A DNA stretch of 64,000 bases from Marinithermofilum abyssi (GCF_014641195.1 NZ_BMHQ01000009.1:104526-168525), one strand, 5' to 3'. Shown: positions 34,787 through 44,664, counted from the first letter of the stretch. The notes: a model not told the origin generated them from the letters alone. Numbers and translations are program-made.

Positions 34787-35455
34787 TTAAGCGGAAGCTT
34801 GATGATGTTTCCACCATTTCCCGATCAGTATAACGACTACAGCAAACAGAATCGGCGCTCCCCAAATGATGCCGCTCCACCATTGGGTAAGCGGCCCGTG
34901 AATCCACGGGTCTTCCACCAGTAACTGACCTGCGGTATAACCCAAAATTCCCGCTCCGACATAGGTAAGCCAGGGCAAGGTATTCATCAGAGTTGCAACC
35001 ACCTTGCTTCCCCACATCAGGATCGGAATGCTCAAAGCCAAACCAAAGAGCACCAGGAAGAAATCCCCGTGTGCAGCCCCTGCCACGGCAAGCACATTAT
35101 CCAGACTCATCACCACATCGGCAATGATGATGGTTTTCACAGCAGCCTTCAACCCCTGACCCACATCCAGGTCGTCTTCTACTTCATCCTCTTCCAGCAA
35201 CAATTTGACCGCAATCCACAACAACAGCACGCCGCCAAAAGCTTTCAAAAGAGGGACTTGCAACAACCACACGGCAATCAGCGTCAATGCCACACGCAAC
35301 AGCACCGCCGCTGCCGTTCCCAATATGATCGCTTTTTTGCGCTGCTCCTCGGGCAGCTTCCGGGAAGCCATACCGATGACTACGGCATTGTCTCCGCTCA
35401 AGACCAAATCCAAAACAATAATATTAAAAAAACCAATCCAAAAATGCATATCCAT
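34787..35455 (-). CDS. TerC family membrane protein (YkoY/YjbE-like)
   Basis: A 222-residue polytopic membrane protein with about seven hydrophobic spans. The TerC signature is IIVLDLVLSGDNAVVIGMA in the first span and the repeat IIIADVVMSLDNVLAVAGAA in the middle, each with the key SGDN/SLDN Asp. Members export manganese or co-operate with secretion. The ATG at 35455 lies 8 bases after GGAGGAG. I saw no yybP-ykoY manganese riboswitch in the 120 bases upstream. Confidence 0.9.
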   Translation of the reverse strand: MDMHFWIGFFNIIVLDLVLSGDNAVVIGMASRKLPEEQRKKAIILGTAAAVLLRVALTLIAVWLLQVPLLKAFGGVLLLWIAVKLLLEEDEVEDDLDVGQGLKAAVKTIIIADVVMSLDNVLAVAGAAHGDFFLVLFGLALSIPILMWGSKVVATLMNTLPWLTYVGAGILGYTAGQLLVEDPWIHGPLTQWWSGIIWGAPILFAVVVILIGKWWKHHQASA

Positions 35456-35581
35456 GAACACTTCTCCTCCTTTCACCACAAGGGACTTGTTTTAACCATT
35501 ACCTATCTACGTTAACATAGAAACATCGATAGGAGCAGGTCTGAATCCTAGAGGAAAAAGGAGGGAAAATGGTGCCAGCTC

Positions 35582-37264
35582 TCAGCTTGAGCTGGTTGAT
35601 GGCTTCGGACCGCGATTTTCTAATACATGACGGATGACCCGGTAATTCAGATTGGGAACGATTTGCATGGAATAGGGAACCTCCACACGCTCCCACTGCT
35701 TGTGGGCATCCATGCCGTAAGGACCGATATTGACTACGGGTACATCCAATGCGCGGATCGCTTCCAGATCCATCTTGTGTTTGGTGCCCAGAGCCGGCAT
35801 ATTCCGTTCGTACGCCTGAATTCCTTCTTCATCATCGCTGATGGCAACAAAGCTCATATCGGAAATATAGGGGAAAAATTTACGCACTTGGATCGGTTGG
35901 TCATAGTAGGGCTGCACTTCGTCCACAGCCCGGTTGACAGCTTCGATCAGCCGCAAATCCCGATCTTCTCCTTCATTCAGCACAATCCGTGGGATATAAA
36001 TGGAGGAATAGAATAGGATAATGGCCGGACTCTTATCCTCCGCCCAGCTCCACATCTCTTCCACCATGCGGCAGGAAAAAAGGCGCAAATCCAATTCTTC
36101 CTCATTCAACAAATTCATGGCAAAATGGCGCATCCCGTTTTCAAACTCCGCACCATGCGCCTTTTTGCACTCCTGAAAAAACTCCTCATAAGTATACACC
36201 CTCGGTTCAAACTCTTCCGGCTGGTATGGATCTCCGCTCAGTTCACAATACTGTCGATACCGGGCCTGAAATTTGGTGTGTGCCTGTTCAAAGGCACGGA
36301 CAGCCACCTCTTTTAACCGTTCCAGCACATCTTTGGGGGACCAGCTGTATACGAAGAAATTGTAATAAACAAAAGCAGCCAATGATGTTTGTACATCGTA
36401 CTTCATTTTTAGATCGGTTTGTTTCAAGGAAACCGGCGGCAGGGTCACCTCTCCGAACATCTCGTCACAAAAGTCGGGGTTGTAATCCAGCCGGGCCGTC
36501 AATTCCGCCGCAATCAGGTTGGGATCAAATCCTTCAAATGCCTGCCCCACATGGGTTTCCTTACCTGCGATAAAAAAGGAAGGCAACAGCTTCCCCACCG
36601 TTCCCAGATAGACATACCGATGAGGATCCCCTTCATACCGCGGTGCTGTATAATCGGTATTGATCGCGGCTACATACGTTAAATTCTGTTGTTGGGCCCA
36701 ATATTGAAAATCCTTCAGCGCCGACAAGATCCCATGGGAATTGTCTTCTTCATCGCATTCCACCAGAAGCACCACATTCCCCTTCAATTCTTCAGGATGT
36801 TCGGCAAAATGACGAATCAAGGCCATATTACAGGCAACACCGCTTTTCATATCGACAGAGCCTCTTCCGCACAGCCACTCCCCCTGCTCCAAATCCCGCC
36901 GCACCTGCGTTTTGACCTTGCTGTTTTTCCAGCGCTCCATCAGTTCGTCTGGAGAAAAAGCCCATGGTTTCCACTTCCCGTAGTCCTCGATTCCGACGGT
37001 ATCCAGGTGACCCATCAAAATGACGGTTTCTTCATGGTTCCCATCTTCCCCCTTTACCAAAGCCAACACATTATACCGCTCTTTTTCGTCCCCCTCGGTC
37101 TGACTTAAGCGCAGATGGGAAGGGTGTTTCTGGAAGTAAGGGATCTGTTGCAGATAATCATAAATCGTATAAGCAATATCCCGCTCTCCGACCGTTCCCA
37201 CGATACTGGGATGTTGAACCAGCATTTTGGTCAACTCCAATACTTCCTCCCGAAAGTTTAGCAT
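35582..37264 (-). CDS. rocB: RocB-like M20 family peptidase
   Basis: A 560-residue protein of the M20 metallopeptidase family matching RocB of the arginine-catabolic roc system. Metal-binding motifs are MGHLDTVGIEDYG and GRGSVDMKSGVAC at residues about 84-145, then ECDEEDNSHG. The long C-terminal half is typical of RocB, not of short dipeptidases. The other roc genes are not adjacent. The role of RocB is not settled. ATG start with GGGGGAGATT upstream. Confidence 0.9.
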   Translation of the reverse strand: MLNFREEVLELTKMLVQHPSIVGTVGERDIAYTIYDYLQQIPYFQKHPSHLRLSQTEGDEKERYNVLALVKGEDGNHEETVILMGHLDTVGIEDYGKWKPWAFSPDELMERWKNSKVKTQVRRDLEQGEWLCGRGSVDMKSGVACNMALIRHFAEHPEELKGNVVLLVECDEEDNSHGILSALKDFQYWAQQQNLTYVAAINTDYTAPRYEGDPHRYVYLGTVGKLLPSFFIAGKETHVGQAFEGFDPNLIAAELTARLDYNPDFCDEMFGEVTLPPVSLKQTDLKMKYDVQTSLAAFVYYNFFVYSWSPKDVLERLKEVAVRAFEQAHTKFQARYRQYCELSGDPYQPEEFEPRVYTYEEFFQECKKAHGAEFENGMRHFAMNLLNEEELDLRLFSCRMVEEMWSWAEDKSPAIILFYSSIYIPRIVLNEGEDRDLRLIEAVNRAVDEVQPYYDQPIQVRKFFPYISDMSFVAISDDEEGIQAYERNMPALGTKHKMDLEAIRALDVPVVNIGPYGMDAHKQWERVEVPYSMQIVPNLNYRVIRHVLENRGPKPSTSSS

Positions 37265-37315
37265 CCAATCTCCCCCTCTTTTTTATCTATTCTGACTCTT
37301 TCGCTAAAAAAGCAA

Positions 37316-37335
37316 CGAGAACGTGATGGTTCTCG
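37316..37335 (-). terminator. Hairpin between rocB and thiI, minus-strand terminator
   Basis: Stem CGAGAAC/GTTCTCG followed on the minus strand by GTTGC and six T; it follows the thiI stop at 37357. Confidence 0.75.
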
Positions 37336-37356
37336 CACTCTTCACATCGCTACCCC

Positions 37357-38559
37357 TTAAAAATAGGAAAACTCTTCTTCCTGTTTTTCATCGGGACGAA
37401 GATCCAGCACTTCCGTCTCCTCTACGGCTTTTTGCACCAAAGCGTCGACATCCAGCTTCGCTTCCATCTCTTCCGTCACCTTCAGATCCGGCCGGGTTTT
37501 GGGGGCTTTGGGCAAAAAAACGGTACAGCAATCTTCATAGGGCAAGATCGATGTTTCATAGGTGCCGATCTTTTTGGAGATCGTCATAATTTCCTGTTTA
37601 TCCATCCCCACCAACGGCCGCAATATGGGGTAGCTGGTCACTGCATTGATGACATTCATACTCTCCAGGGTCTGGCTGGCCACCTGTCCCAAGCTCTCGC
37701 CGGTTACCAAAGCCAATGCTTGGTTGTTGCGGGCGATCTGCTCGGCGATCCGCAACATGAAACGACGCATCACCGTAATGGAATAAGAAGATTGGACATG
37801 CTTGCGAATCTCGGTCTGAATCTCCGTAAACTGCACCACGTGAAGGCGGATTCTCCCGCCAAACCGGGTCAAGATCCGGGCCAGATCCACCACTTTTTCC
37901 TTGGCGCGTTCACTGGTGTACGGGTAGCTGTGAAAATGAACCGCTTCCAGCACCCCGCCCCGTTTCAGCGCCAGATAACCGGCAACAGGGCTGTCGATCC
38001 CGCCGGACAACAGCAGCATCACCTTGCCGCTGCTTCCCACAGGCAAACCGCCGGGACCCGGCAGATTGGCACCATAGAGATACGTATATTTCCCCCGGAC
38101 CTCTACCTTTAAGGTTAATTCCGGCCGATGGACATCCACGCGAAGATCCTCCGTATTGCGCAATACATGCCCGCCGATCAGGTGGTTCAGTTCCTGGGAA
38201 GTGTGAGGGAAGCTTTTATCCGATCGCTTGGCGGCCACTTTAAACGTCCGGGGGCGGGGATCCAAATCCTGCACCAGTTCCACAGCCGCTTGCCGTATGC
38301 TCTCCAACTCCGAGGGAACCTGTTTGGCCAGGCTGATGCCCACGATACCGAATACTTCCGTCAAAGCCCGGAGGACGGGTTCACTTTCCCGTCCCCCTAG
38401 TTCGACAAAGATGCGGCCGAAGGTTTTCTTCACTTTAACGCCGGCAAAAGGCTTCAGTTTTTGCCGGATATTCTCCAATAAACGATTCTCAAAGTCCGAC
38501 CGGTTTTTCCCTTTTAACGCCAATTCACCGTACCGAATCAAAATCAAATCGTATTTCAT
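37357..38559 (-). CDS. thiI: tRNA sulfurtransferase ThiI
   Basis: A 400-residue ThiI. N-terminal ferredoxin-like and THUMP domains (MKYDLILIRYGELALKGKNR), then the PP-loop ATP pyrophosphatase with LLSGGIDSPVAGYLALKRG, and the SLGQVASQTLESM segment. It makes 4-thiouridine at tRNA position 8 and serves thiamine biosynthesis. The C-terminal rhodanese domain of E. coli is missing, as in Bacillus. It overlaps the cysteine desulfurase stop (ATGA), the pairing known from B. subtilis nifZ-thiI, where the desulfurase gives the sulphur. Confidence 0.93.
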   Translation of the reverse strand: MKYDLILIRYGELALKGKNRSDFENRLLENIRQKLKPFAGVKVKKTFGRIFVELGGRESEPVLRALTEVFGIVGISLAKQVPSELESIRQAAVELVQDLDPRPRTFKVAAKRSDKSFPHTSQELNHLIGGHVLRNTEDLRVDVHRPELTLKVEVRGKYTYLYGANLPGPGGLPVGSSGKVMLLLSGGIDSPVAGYLALKRGGVLEAVHFHSYPYTSERAKEKVVDLARILTRFGGRIRLHVVQFTEIQTEIRKHVQSSYSITVMRRFMLRIAEQIARNNQALALVTGESLGQVASQTLESMNVINAVTSYPILRPLVGMDKQEIMTISKKIGTYETSILPYEDCCTVFLPKAPKTRPDLKVTEEMEAKLDVDALVQKAVEETEVLDLRPDEKQEEEFSYF

Positions 38560-39722
38560 GATCCATGCACCTTCATCACTTGTTGTAATTGGGGAATAAC
38601 CCGAAGCAATGCATCTGTGCACGCTTCAACGTCCGACTGTGTCGTATCCAGACCCATGCTGATCCGAATCGCCCCGACGGCCTCCTCATCCGACAAACCC
38701 ATGGCCTTTAGAACGCGGCTGGGTTTCTCTCCTTTGGAAGAGCAGGCGGACTTGCTCGAGACAAACACTCCTTCTTCCTCTAGAGCATGAACGATCACTT
38801 CCGATTTGAGCCCCGGAAAAGCCAGACTCAAAATGTGCGGGGCGCATCCCTCCCGGCTGAGATCTCCGTTGACCATCATTCCGCTCAGTTTGGACTGGAG
38901 TTTTTGAAGCATCTCCATTTTCCATTGATACAGCCGGGGAGCGTGTTGTTTTCCTTTTTCTGCCGCCAGCAGCGCTGCCTTTGCAAAGGCGGCAATCCCC
39001 GGGACATTTTGGGTGCCGGAACGATACCCTTCTTCCTGACCACCGCCCACCAACAGCGGCATCAATTGCAACCCTTCCCGGATATAGAGACAGCCCACCC
39101 CTTTGGGGCCGTGAAACTTATGGCCGGACAGGGACAGCAAGTCGATCCCCCATTCCTTTGGACGGAGAGGAATCTTGCCAAAGGATTGGACCGCATCCAC
39201 ATGGAACAGCACCTTGGGATACGCTTGAAGCAGGGATCCGATGGCTTGAACCGGCTGTACGGTACCCACTTCGTTGTTCACATGCATCACAGACACCAAC
39301 ACCGTTTCCGAGGTAAGCGCCTTTTCCACATCTTCCGGCCGGACGCGCCCTTGCACATCCACCGGGAGGAAGGTCACTTTCCAGCCCAGCTCCTGCAACT
39401 GACGGCACACTTCATAGACCGAAGCATGTTCCACCTCAGTGGTAATCAAATGGCGTCCCCGGTTTTGGTACTGAAAAGCTGCTCCCTTGATGGCGGCGTT
39501 GTTGGACTCGGTTCCGCCGGAGGTGAAAACAATCCCCTTGGGCGAAACCCCGAGGGTTTTTGCCACTGCTTCCCGCGCTTGTTTCACCAGTCGTTCGGCT
39601 TTTCCACCCAGCCCATGCAGGGAGGAGGGGTTGCCATAGATGTTTTCCATCACATCGGAAAGGACCCGAATCACTTCCGGATCGGGCCGCGTCGTCGCAC
39701 TGTTATCCAGGTATACCATCAT
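38556..39722 (-). CDS. Cysteine desulfurase (NifZ/IscS type)
   Basis: A 388-residue PLP-dependent class V aminotransferase fold. The PLP lysine is in SLSGHKFHGPKG, the catalytic cysteine in SKSACSSKGEKPS, and the N-terminus YLDNSATTRP is typical. It releases persulphide sulphur from cysteine. Coupling to thiI indicates that it supplies tRNA 4-thiouridine synthesis, as the Bacillus NifZ does. Which of the two first Met codons is used is unclear. Confidence 0.92.
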   Translation of the reverse strand: MMVYLDNSATTRPDPEVIRVLSDVMENIYGNPSSLHGLGGKAERLVKQAREAVAKTLGVSPKGIVFTSGGTESNNAAIKGAAFQYQNRGRHLITTEVEHASVYEVCRQLQELGWKVTFLPVDVQGRVRPEDVEKALTSETVLVSVMHVNNEVGTVQPVQAIGSLLQAYPKVLFHVDAVQSFGKIPLRPKEWGIDLLSLSGHKFHGPKGVGCLYIREGLQLMPLLVGGGQEEGYRSGTQNVPGIAAFAKAALLAAEKGKQHAPRLYQWKMEMLQKLQSKLSGMMVNGDLSREGCAPHILSLAFPGLKSEVIVHALEEEGVFVSSKSACSSKGEKPSRVLKAMGLSDEEAVGAIRISMGLDTTQSDVEACTDALLRVIPQLQQVMKVHGS

Positions 39723-39849
39723 CTGTCCATCCTTTGCCTTTCAAATTCCGTTCACAAAATCCTTCTGCCATCATACCACACCCGGTACAATGAATAAAAG
39801 CGTTCACTACTATTATCTCCGAAAGCCCGAGGATCTTTCCCTTGAAAAA

Positions 39850-39868
39850 AGCGCCCACATGGGGCGCT
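39850..39868 (-). terminator. Terminator of the LacI-family gene
   Basis: Stem AGCGCCC/GGGCGCT followed on the minus strand by TTTTTT; it contains the stop codon. Confidence 0.75.
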
Positions 39869-40880
39869 AGCGTGAGGTGGATCGGCGCACTTCCAATTGA
39901 GAAGGCAGCACGATCTCCTTGGAGTTTCTTCGCTTTTCCGGATGCTCCAACACATCGATCAGCAATTCCATCGCTTCCACCCCCAGCTCATAGGAGAGAA
40001 TGCGAACACTAGACAAGGGCGGATGTGTATAGGTCATCAACGGGGTATCGTTAAACCCGATGATCCCCAGTTCATCCGGGATGGAAATACGATATTCCTG
40101 GGCAAAACGCAAGGCTCCCAGGGCAAACAAATCATCGGCAGCCAAGACCGCATCAAAGGGAATGCCTTGTTCCCGCATCCGGGACAAAGCCTGGAACCCT
40201 TCCTCCTCGGAAAACTCCACCGAGGCGATATGATCCTTACTTACTGGGATACCAGAGTCCATCAACGCTTGTTGATACCCTTTTAAACGGTCTTCACTTA
40301 CTACTAGCTCGCTCGGCCCGCTGATAAAGGCGATTTGCCTGTATCCCTGCTTCAACAAATGCATGGCGGCTTGATAGGAAGCCTGAATATTGTCATTGTT
40401 CACCGACAATACCGGCCGAGATGCACTGCGCCCGATAACGACAAAAGCTACCTCTTCATCGACTAAAGCTTCGATCAAAGGGTCTTCTATTCGGGATGTA
40501 GAGACGATGAGACCATCCACCCGGCGCTCCCGAAGCAACTGTAAACATTTGTCCCGCTCTTCCCGTTCATCCATGCTGATCGACAACAAGATATTATAAT
40601 CTCGTTTCTGGGCAACCGAAGACATCCCCCGAAGGACTTCTGAAAAAAAAGGATTGGAAAAGGCCTGATCCGCTCGCCGGGCCAATGTAAAGCCCACCGT
40701 ACGGGTATGGCTTCGGGCCAAGCTGCGGGCGATGGCATTGGGGACGTAATCCAACCGTTCCATGGCCCGCCGCACCCGCTCTTTAGTCTTTAAGCTGATC
40801 CGATCGCTTCCCGCGATCACTCGAGAAACCGTGGAGGGAGACACGCCGGCCGCTCTGGCAACATCTTTAATCGTGGCCAT
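39867..40880 (-). CDS. LacI family transcriptional regulator
   Basis: A 337-residue repressor: N-terminal helix-turn-helix MATIKDVARAAGVSPSTVS, hinge helix (PNAIARSLARS), and a periplasmic-binding-type effector domain. The start at 40880 is set by the classical MATIKDVA and AAGGAG upstream. A GCAACCGTTTTCA-type site lies 39 bases upstream of the start (40919), and two such sites flank the sugar ABC operon promoter near 46.9 kb, so it probably represses that operon and itself. The inducer sugar is not known. Confidence 0.9.
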   Translation of the reverse strand: MATIKDVARAAGVSPSTVSRVIAGSDRISLKTKERVRRAMERLDYVPNAIARSLARSHTRTVGFTLARRADQAFSNPFFSEVLRGMSSVAQKRDYNILLSISMDEREERDKCLQLLRERRVDGLIVSTSRIEDPLIEALVDEEVAFVVIGRSASRPVLSVNNDNIQASYQAAMHLLKQGYRQIAFISGPSELVVSEDRLKGYQQALMDSGIPVSKDHIASVEFSEEEGFQALSRMREQGIPFDAVLAADDLFALGALRFAQEYRISIPDELGIIGFNDTPLMTYTHPPLSSVRILSYELGVEAMELLIDVLEHPEKRRNSKEIVLPSQLEVRRSTSR

Positions 40881-40918
40881 ATCTCTTTCTCCTTTGACTG
40901 TTGATTGCACTGTGCAGA

Positions 40919-40932
40919 TGCAACCGTTTTCA
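40919..40932 (-). promoter_or_regulatory. LacI-type operator upstream of the regulator gene
   Basis: TGCAACCGTTTTCA, one base away from a perfect repeat of the site at 46917-46930. It overlaps the upstream region of the regulator gene. Confidence 0.55.
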
Positions 40933-41056
40933 TTTGAAATTATACGGGATTTGTCGGCAAATGAACACAAGCGAAGTCGAACAAAAACCCCCCGGAAGCG
41001 AAATGTGGGATATAATAGAACCGTTGCGGATCATCCAATCGAGGAGGTGAAACCAT

Positions 41057-42112
41057 ATGGACAACAAACGGGATCGGATTCGTTTGACACAACTCTCCGC
41101 CAAAGCCGGGTGAGGGTGCAAAATCGGTCCTGAGGACCTGGCGCAGGTTCTGCGTCACTTACCCCAACAAGAAACCGGTCCAGATGTACTGGTAGGTTTA
41201 TCGGAGCCGGATGATGCCGGTGTCGTCCGCATCAACGAGGATGTGGCTCTAGTTCAAACCGTTGACTTTTTCACTCCGGTGGTGGATGACCCGTATGCTT
41301 TCGGCCAAATCGCAGCGGCCAACAGCCTGAGTGATGTGTACGCCATGGGTGCCACTCCCATCACCGCTCTCAATCTGGTAGGCTTTTCTGTCAGCAAGCT
41401 GGACCCGACTCTTCTGGCGGAAATTTTAAAAGGCGCTGCCGACAAAGCAGCCGAAGCCGGAGCCCATATCATCGGCGGTCACTCCATCGATGATCCGGAG
41501 CCCAAATTCGGCATGGCCGTTACCGGTAAAGTCCATCCCCTTCAGGTATGGCGAAAAAGGGGGGCCCAACCTGGAGATCGCCTGATCCTGACCAAACCAA
41601 TCGGGGTGGGCATTCATACCACAGGAATCAAACGGGACCAGGTAACATCGGCTGAAGTCGCTCGGGTGACCGAAGTGATGGCCTGCCTAAACCGAACTGC
41701 CGCGGAAACACTGCAGAGATATTCCGTTCATGCTTGCACAGATGTGACCGGCTTCGGTTTGCTCGGTCATGCCTTGGAAATGAGCAAAGCCAGCTGTGTC
41801 GGCTTGGAAGTGGACGCTTCCGCCGTCCCCGTGTTGTCGCGCACCCGTGAATTGGCTGAAAAGGGGGTCGTCCCCGGAGGGACCAAGGCCAATGCCCGCT
41901 GGCTCGCGAAATGCCTCACTTACGAAGCCCACGTGGACGAAATCACCCGCATCATTTTGTGCGATGCAGTCACCTCCGGTGGTCTGCTGGCAAGCCTGCC
42001 GGAAATAGAAGCAGAAGCCGCACTGGAAGATCTGCATCAACAAGGGGTGAACGATGCCCGCATCATCGGTACCGTCACCCGGGAGCATCCGGGCTCTATC
42101 CATATCATTTGA
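41057..42112 (+). CDS. selD: Selenide, water dikinase SelD, itself a selenoprotein
   Basis: SelD makes selenophosphate from selenide and ATP, the selenium donor for Sec synthesis. The frame (ATG 41057 behind GAGGAGGTGA) continues through an in-frame TGA at 41111-41113, codon 19, at the site of the catalytic Cys in E. coli SelD: AKAG-U-GCKIGPEDL. After it come the ATP-binding DDAGVVRI region, ANSLSDVYAMGATP, and GGHSIDDPEPKFG, giving 351 residues with Sec. A hairpin GGTCC-TGA-GGACC (41126-41138) lies 13 bases past the TGA and may act as SECIS. A simple gene finder would begin it falsely at 41243. A terminator follows. Confidence 0.93.
41111..41138 (+). promoter_or_regulatory. In-frame UGA with SECIS-like hairpin
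   Basis: The UGA at 41111-41113 is followed, 12 bases on, by a perfect 5-bp stem (GGTCC/GGACC) with the loop TGA, and weaker extension (GTGC with GCAG). The position is right for a bacterial SECIS element read by SelB. The loop does not show all features of the E. coli fdhF type. Confidence 0.55.
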
Positions 42113-42129
42113 AAAAAGAAACATCCAAA

Positions 42130-42154
42130 GGACCCCCGGGAATCACGGGGGTCC
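42130..42154 (+). terminator. Terminator of selD
   Basis: Nine-bp stem GGACCCCCG/CGGGGGTCC and TTTT right after the stop codon. Confidence 0.8.
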
Positions 42155-42230
42155 CCTTTTGAACTTTTTTGCTTCTCTTTTCCCGATCCGCTATGATGAA
42201 AAAAATTTGATTGGAAAGGTCTGAGTTGCC

Positions 42231-43634
42231 ATGCCCACAGACAAACAACAACAGGCACTCCGACAACTGCCCGCCGTACATACCATCCTTCACCATGCTG
42301 ATCTGGCTTCCTACAAGGAGAAATTGCCGCCGGAGTGGGTTTCTCAAACCATTTCCGATATATTGAGCCTGGAACGGAAAGCCATTTTGGAAGAGCCCGC
42401 CCCTTCGCCGCGGCCGGCTGAAGCCATCCTGTCCCGAGTGAGAATGCGCCTGGATCTGCTGACTTCCTCCCGGTTGCGTCCGGTGATTAACGCAACGGGA
42501 ATCGTGTTGCATACCAACCTGGGCCGGGCGGTATTGAGCGACGCTGCGACGCATGCCGTCGAACAGACGGCCCGCTCCTACAGCAACCTGGAATATAACC
42601 TGCATACCCGGGAGAGAGGTTCCCGGCATGAACACGTGGAAGAACTTCTCTGTCGCCTGACTGGTGCAGAAGCCGCCATGGTCGTCAACAATAACGCCGC
42701 GGCTGTGTTTTTGGTGTTGCGCACTTTGGCTCGTGACCGTGAAGTGATCGTTTCCCGGGGCCAACTGGTGGAAATCGGTGGCTCCTTTCGCGTATCGGAA
42801 ATCATGCGGGAAAGCGGGTCCCGGTTGGTGGAGGTCGGCACGACAAACAAAACGCGCTCCAGCGATGTAGCGAAAGCGATCACGCCGGAGACGGTCATGT
42901 TGATGAAAGTTCATACCAGCAACTTCAAAGTGATCGGATTCACCCAGGAAGTCCCCCGTGAAGAGTTGGTCCGCCTGGCGCGGGAACACGGATTGATCTG
43001 CTACGAAGATTTGGGCTCGGGGGTGTTATATGATCTCAAAACCCACGGCATCGGCGATGAGCCGACTGTCCAGGAATGCGTTCAGGCAGGAGTGGACGTA
43101 TTGAGCTTTAGCGGCGACAAATTGTTGGGAGGACCGCAAGCCGGGATTATCGCGGGAAAAAAAGAGTGGATTTCCCGCTTGAAAAAAAACCAGTTGGCAC
43201 GTGCCCTGCGAGTGGACAAATTTACATTAGCCGGATTGGAAGCCACCTTGCGCCATTATTTGCACCCGAAGGAGGCCGCCGAAAAGATTCCGACACTGCG
43301 CAACATCCTGCGAAAACCGGAAGAAATCTTTCGCCGTGCCGAGGAGCTGTACGGGTATATGAGGGAAAAAGTGCCCGCTGACGTTGAAATGGAGATCCTT
43401 CCCTCCACTTCTCATGTCGGCGGCGGTTCCCTTCCCGATGTGGAGCTGCCTACCCATTGCCTTGCCATCACCAGTTCCACTTTCTCCCCTGCTGAACTGG
43501 ACCGCCGTCTTCATCAGGGAGCCATCCCTGTCATCGGACGGATCTCCAAAGACCGGCTGTTGTTGGATCTGCGAACAGTGGAGCCCCAGGAATTGAGACA
43601 GATCCCGCAATTGTTCCAGGATGTGTTTCCTTGA
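42231..43634 (+). CDS. selA: L-seryl-tRNA(Sec) selenium transferase
   Basis: A 467-residue PLP enzyme. It turns Ser-tRNA(Sec) into Sec-tRNA(Sec) with selenophosphate. The PLP lysine is in SFSGDKLLGGPQAG; N-terminal INATGIVLHTNLGRAV and the AAMVVNNNAAAVFLVL region are characteristic, and CYEDLGSGV lies near the cofactor. A selD terminator separates it from selD. selC is at 56.96 kb and selB is absent from the window. The ribosome site is weak (GGAAAGGT). Confidence 0.93.
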   Translation: MPTDKQQQALRQLPAVHTILHHADLASYKEKLPPEWVSQTISDILSLERKAILEEPAPSPRPAEAILSRVRMRLDLLTSSRLRPVINATGIVLHTNLGRAVLSDAATHAVEQTARSYSNLEYNLHTRERGSRHEHVEELLCRLTGAEAAMVVNNNAAAVFLVLRTLARDREVIVSRGQLVEIGGSFRVSEIMRESGSRLVEVGTTNKTRSSDVAKAITPETVMLMKVHTSNFKVIGFTQEVPREELVRLAREHGLICYEDLGSGVLYDLKTHGIGDEPTVQECVQAGVDVLSFSGDKLLGGPQAGIIAGKKEWISRLKKNQLARALRVDKFTLAGLEATLRHYLHPKEAAEKIPTLRNILRKPEEIFRRAEELYGYMREKVPADVEMEILPSTSHVGGGSLPDVELPTHCLAITSSTFSPAELDRRLHQGAIPVIGRISKDRLLLDLRTVEPQELRQIPQLFQDVFP

Positions 43635-43651
43635 TAGGCATCTGCCGCCTT

Positions 43652-43693
43652 AGAGAAAAAGGACTGCACTATGGTGGGCAGTCCTTTTTCTCT
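43652..43693. terminator. Bidirectional terminator between selA and ABC genes
   Basis: Sixteen-base stem AGAGAAAAAGGACTGC with its complement and T-rich tails on both strands; it ends selA on plus and the sugar ABC operon on minus. Confidence 0.85.
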
Positions 43694-43752
43694 TGTTTTT
43701 TGGGTCTCGGGGACGTGCAAACAGTTGCTATTTTCACCTGGGAAAACCGCCA

Positions 43753-44664
43753 TCATCCTTTGATTCCGGTCATGGTGATTCCTTCGATAATATATTTCTG
43801 GGCAATGAGATAAACCGCCAATACCGGAATGACGGATATGGTTGTTCCCGCCATCATCAAGGACCAGTCTGTGACGTACAATCCTTTAAAGCTGTTCAAC
43901 AGCACGGGAACGGTGAATTTTTCCGGTGTACTGAGATAGATCAGCGGCTCCAGGAAGTTGTTCCAGGTTGCTAAAAAAGTGAAGATGCCAAAGGCGGCCA
44001 GTGCCGGCCGGATCAGAGGCAGAATGATGTTCCAGTATATCCGGAAAGGGCTGGCTCCGTCGATGATGGCGGCTTCCTCCAATTCCTTGGGGATTCCCAT
44101 GATAAATTGCCGCAACAGAAATACGCCGAATCCATTCAAAAGCGCATTGGGGACGATCAAGGCCAGATGACTGTCCACCCACCCCAGATTTTTAATGATC
44201 AAATACACGGGGATCATCGTCACCTGTTTGGGAATCATCATGGTGGACAAGAACAGGATGAACAGGACATTGGCACCCGGAAACCGGATTTTTGCAAAGG
44301 CATAAGAGGCCATGGACGCCGTGAGCAACTGACACACGACGATCACCGTCGTGATGTAAAAGCTGTTCCAATATGCCCCCGCAAACGGCATCGCCTGCAA
44401 GGAATCCGAAAAATTGCTCCACACAGCAGGGTGCGGAATCCACTTCGGCGGCGAAGCAAATATTTGCGAGTTGTCTTTTAACGCGCTTGTAATGGTCCAG
44501 AAAAAGGGAAACACCATGAGCAATGCGCCCGCAGTCAACATCAGATGAAAAAACAAGCCGGTTACCCGCCCGCGTTTTTTTCGGTGGTATGGAGGGTTGA
44601 GGAATGGTTTCACTTGCGGGGGGTGATTCATTTGTTGCGTGGAGTGTACCGTTTCAGCCTTCAT
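43753..44664 (-). CDS. Carbohydrate ABC transporter permease, MalG type
   Basis: A 303-residue inner-membrane permease with six spans after a cytoplasmic N-terminal part. The EAA loop (EEAAIIDGASPFRIYWNIILP) that docks with the ATPase is complete. It overlaps the upstream permease gene by 11 bases. With the binding protein it forms a CUT1 sugar importer. No ATPase gene is in the operon, so a shared MsmX-type ATPase is likely. Confidence 0.92.
   Translation of the reverse strand: MKAETVHSTQQMNHPPQVKPFLNPPYHRKKRGRVTGLFFHLMLTAGALLMVFPFFWTITSALKDNSQIFASPPKWIPHPAVWSNFSDSLQAMPFAGAYWNSFYITTVIVVCQLLTASMASYAFAKIRFPGANVLFILFLSTMMIPKQVTMIPVYLIIKNLGWVDSHLALIVPNALLNGFGVFLLRQFIMGIPKELEEAAIIDGASPFRIYWNIILPLIRPALAAFGIFTFLATWNNFLEPLIYLSTPEKFTVPVLLNSFKGLYVTDWSLMMAGTTISVIPVLAVYLIAQKYIIEGITMTGIKG

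Noticed and set aside
35480..35580. Possible yybP-ykoY manganese riboswitch before the TerC gene
   Set aside because: I looked for the expected conserved loops and stem and did not see them.
41243..42112. SelD as a shorter protein starting at 41243
   Set aside because: It lacks the conserved N-terminus; the true frame runs through the TGA from 41057.
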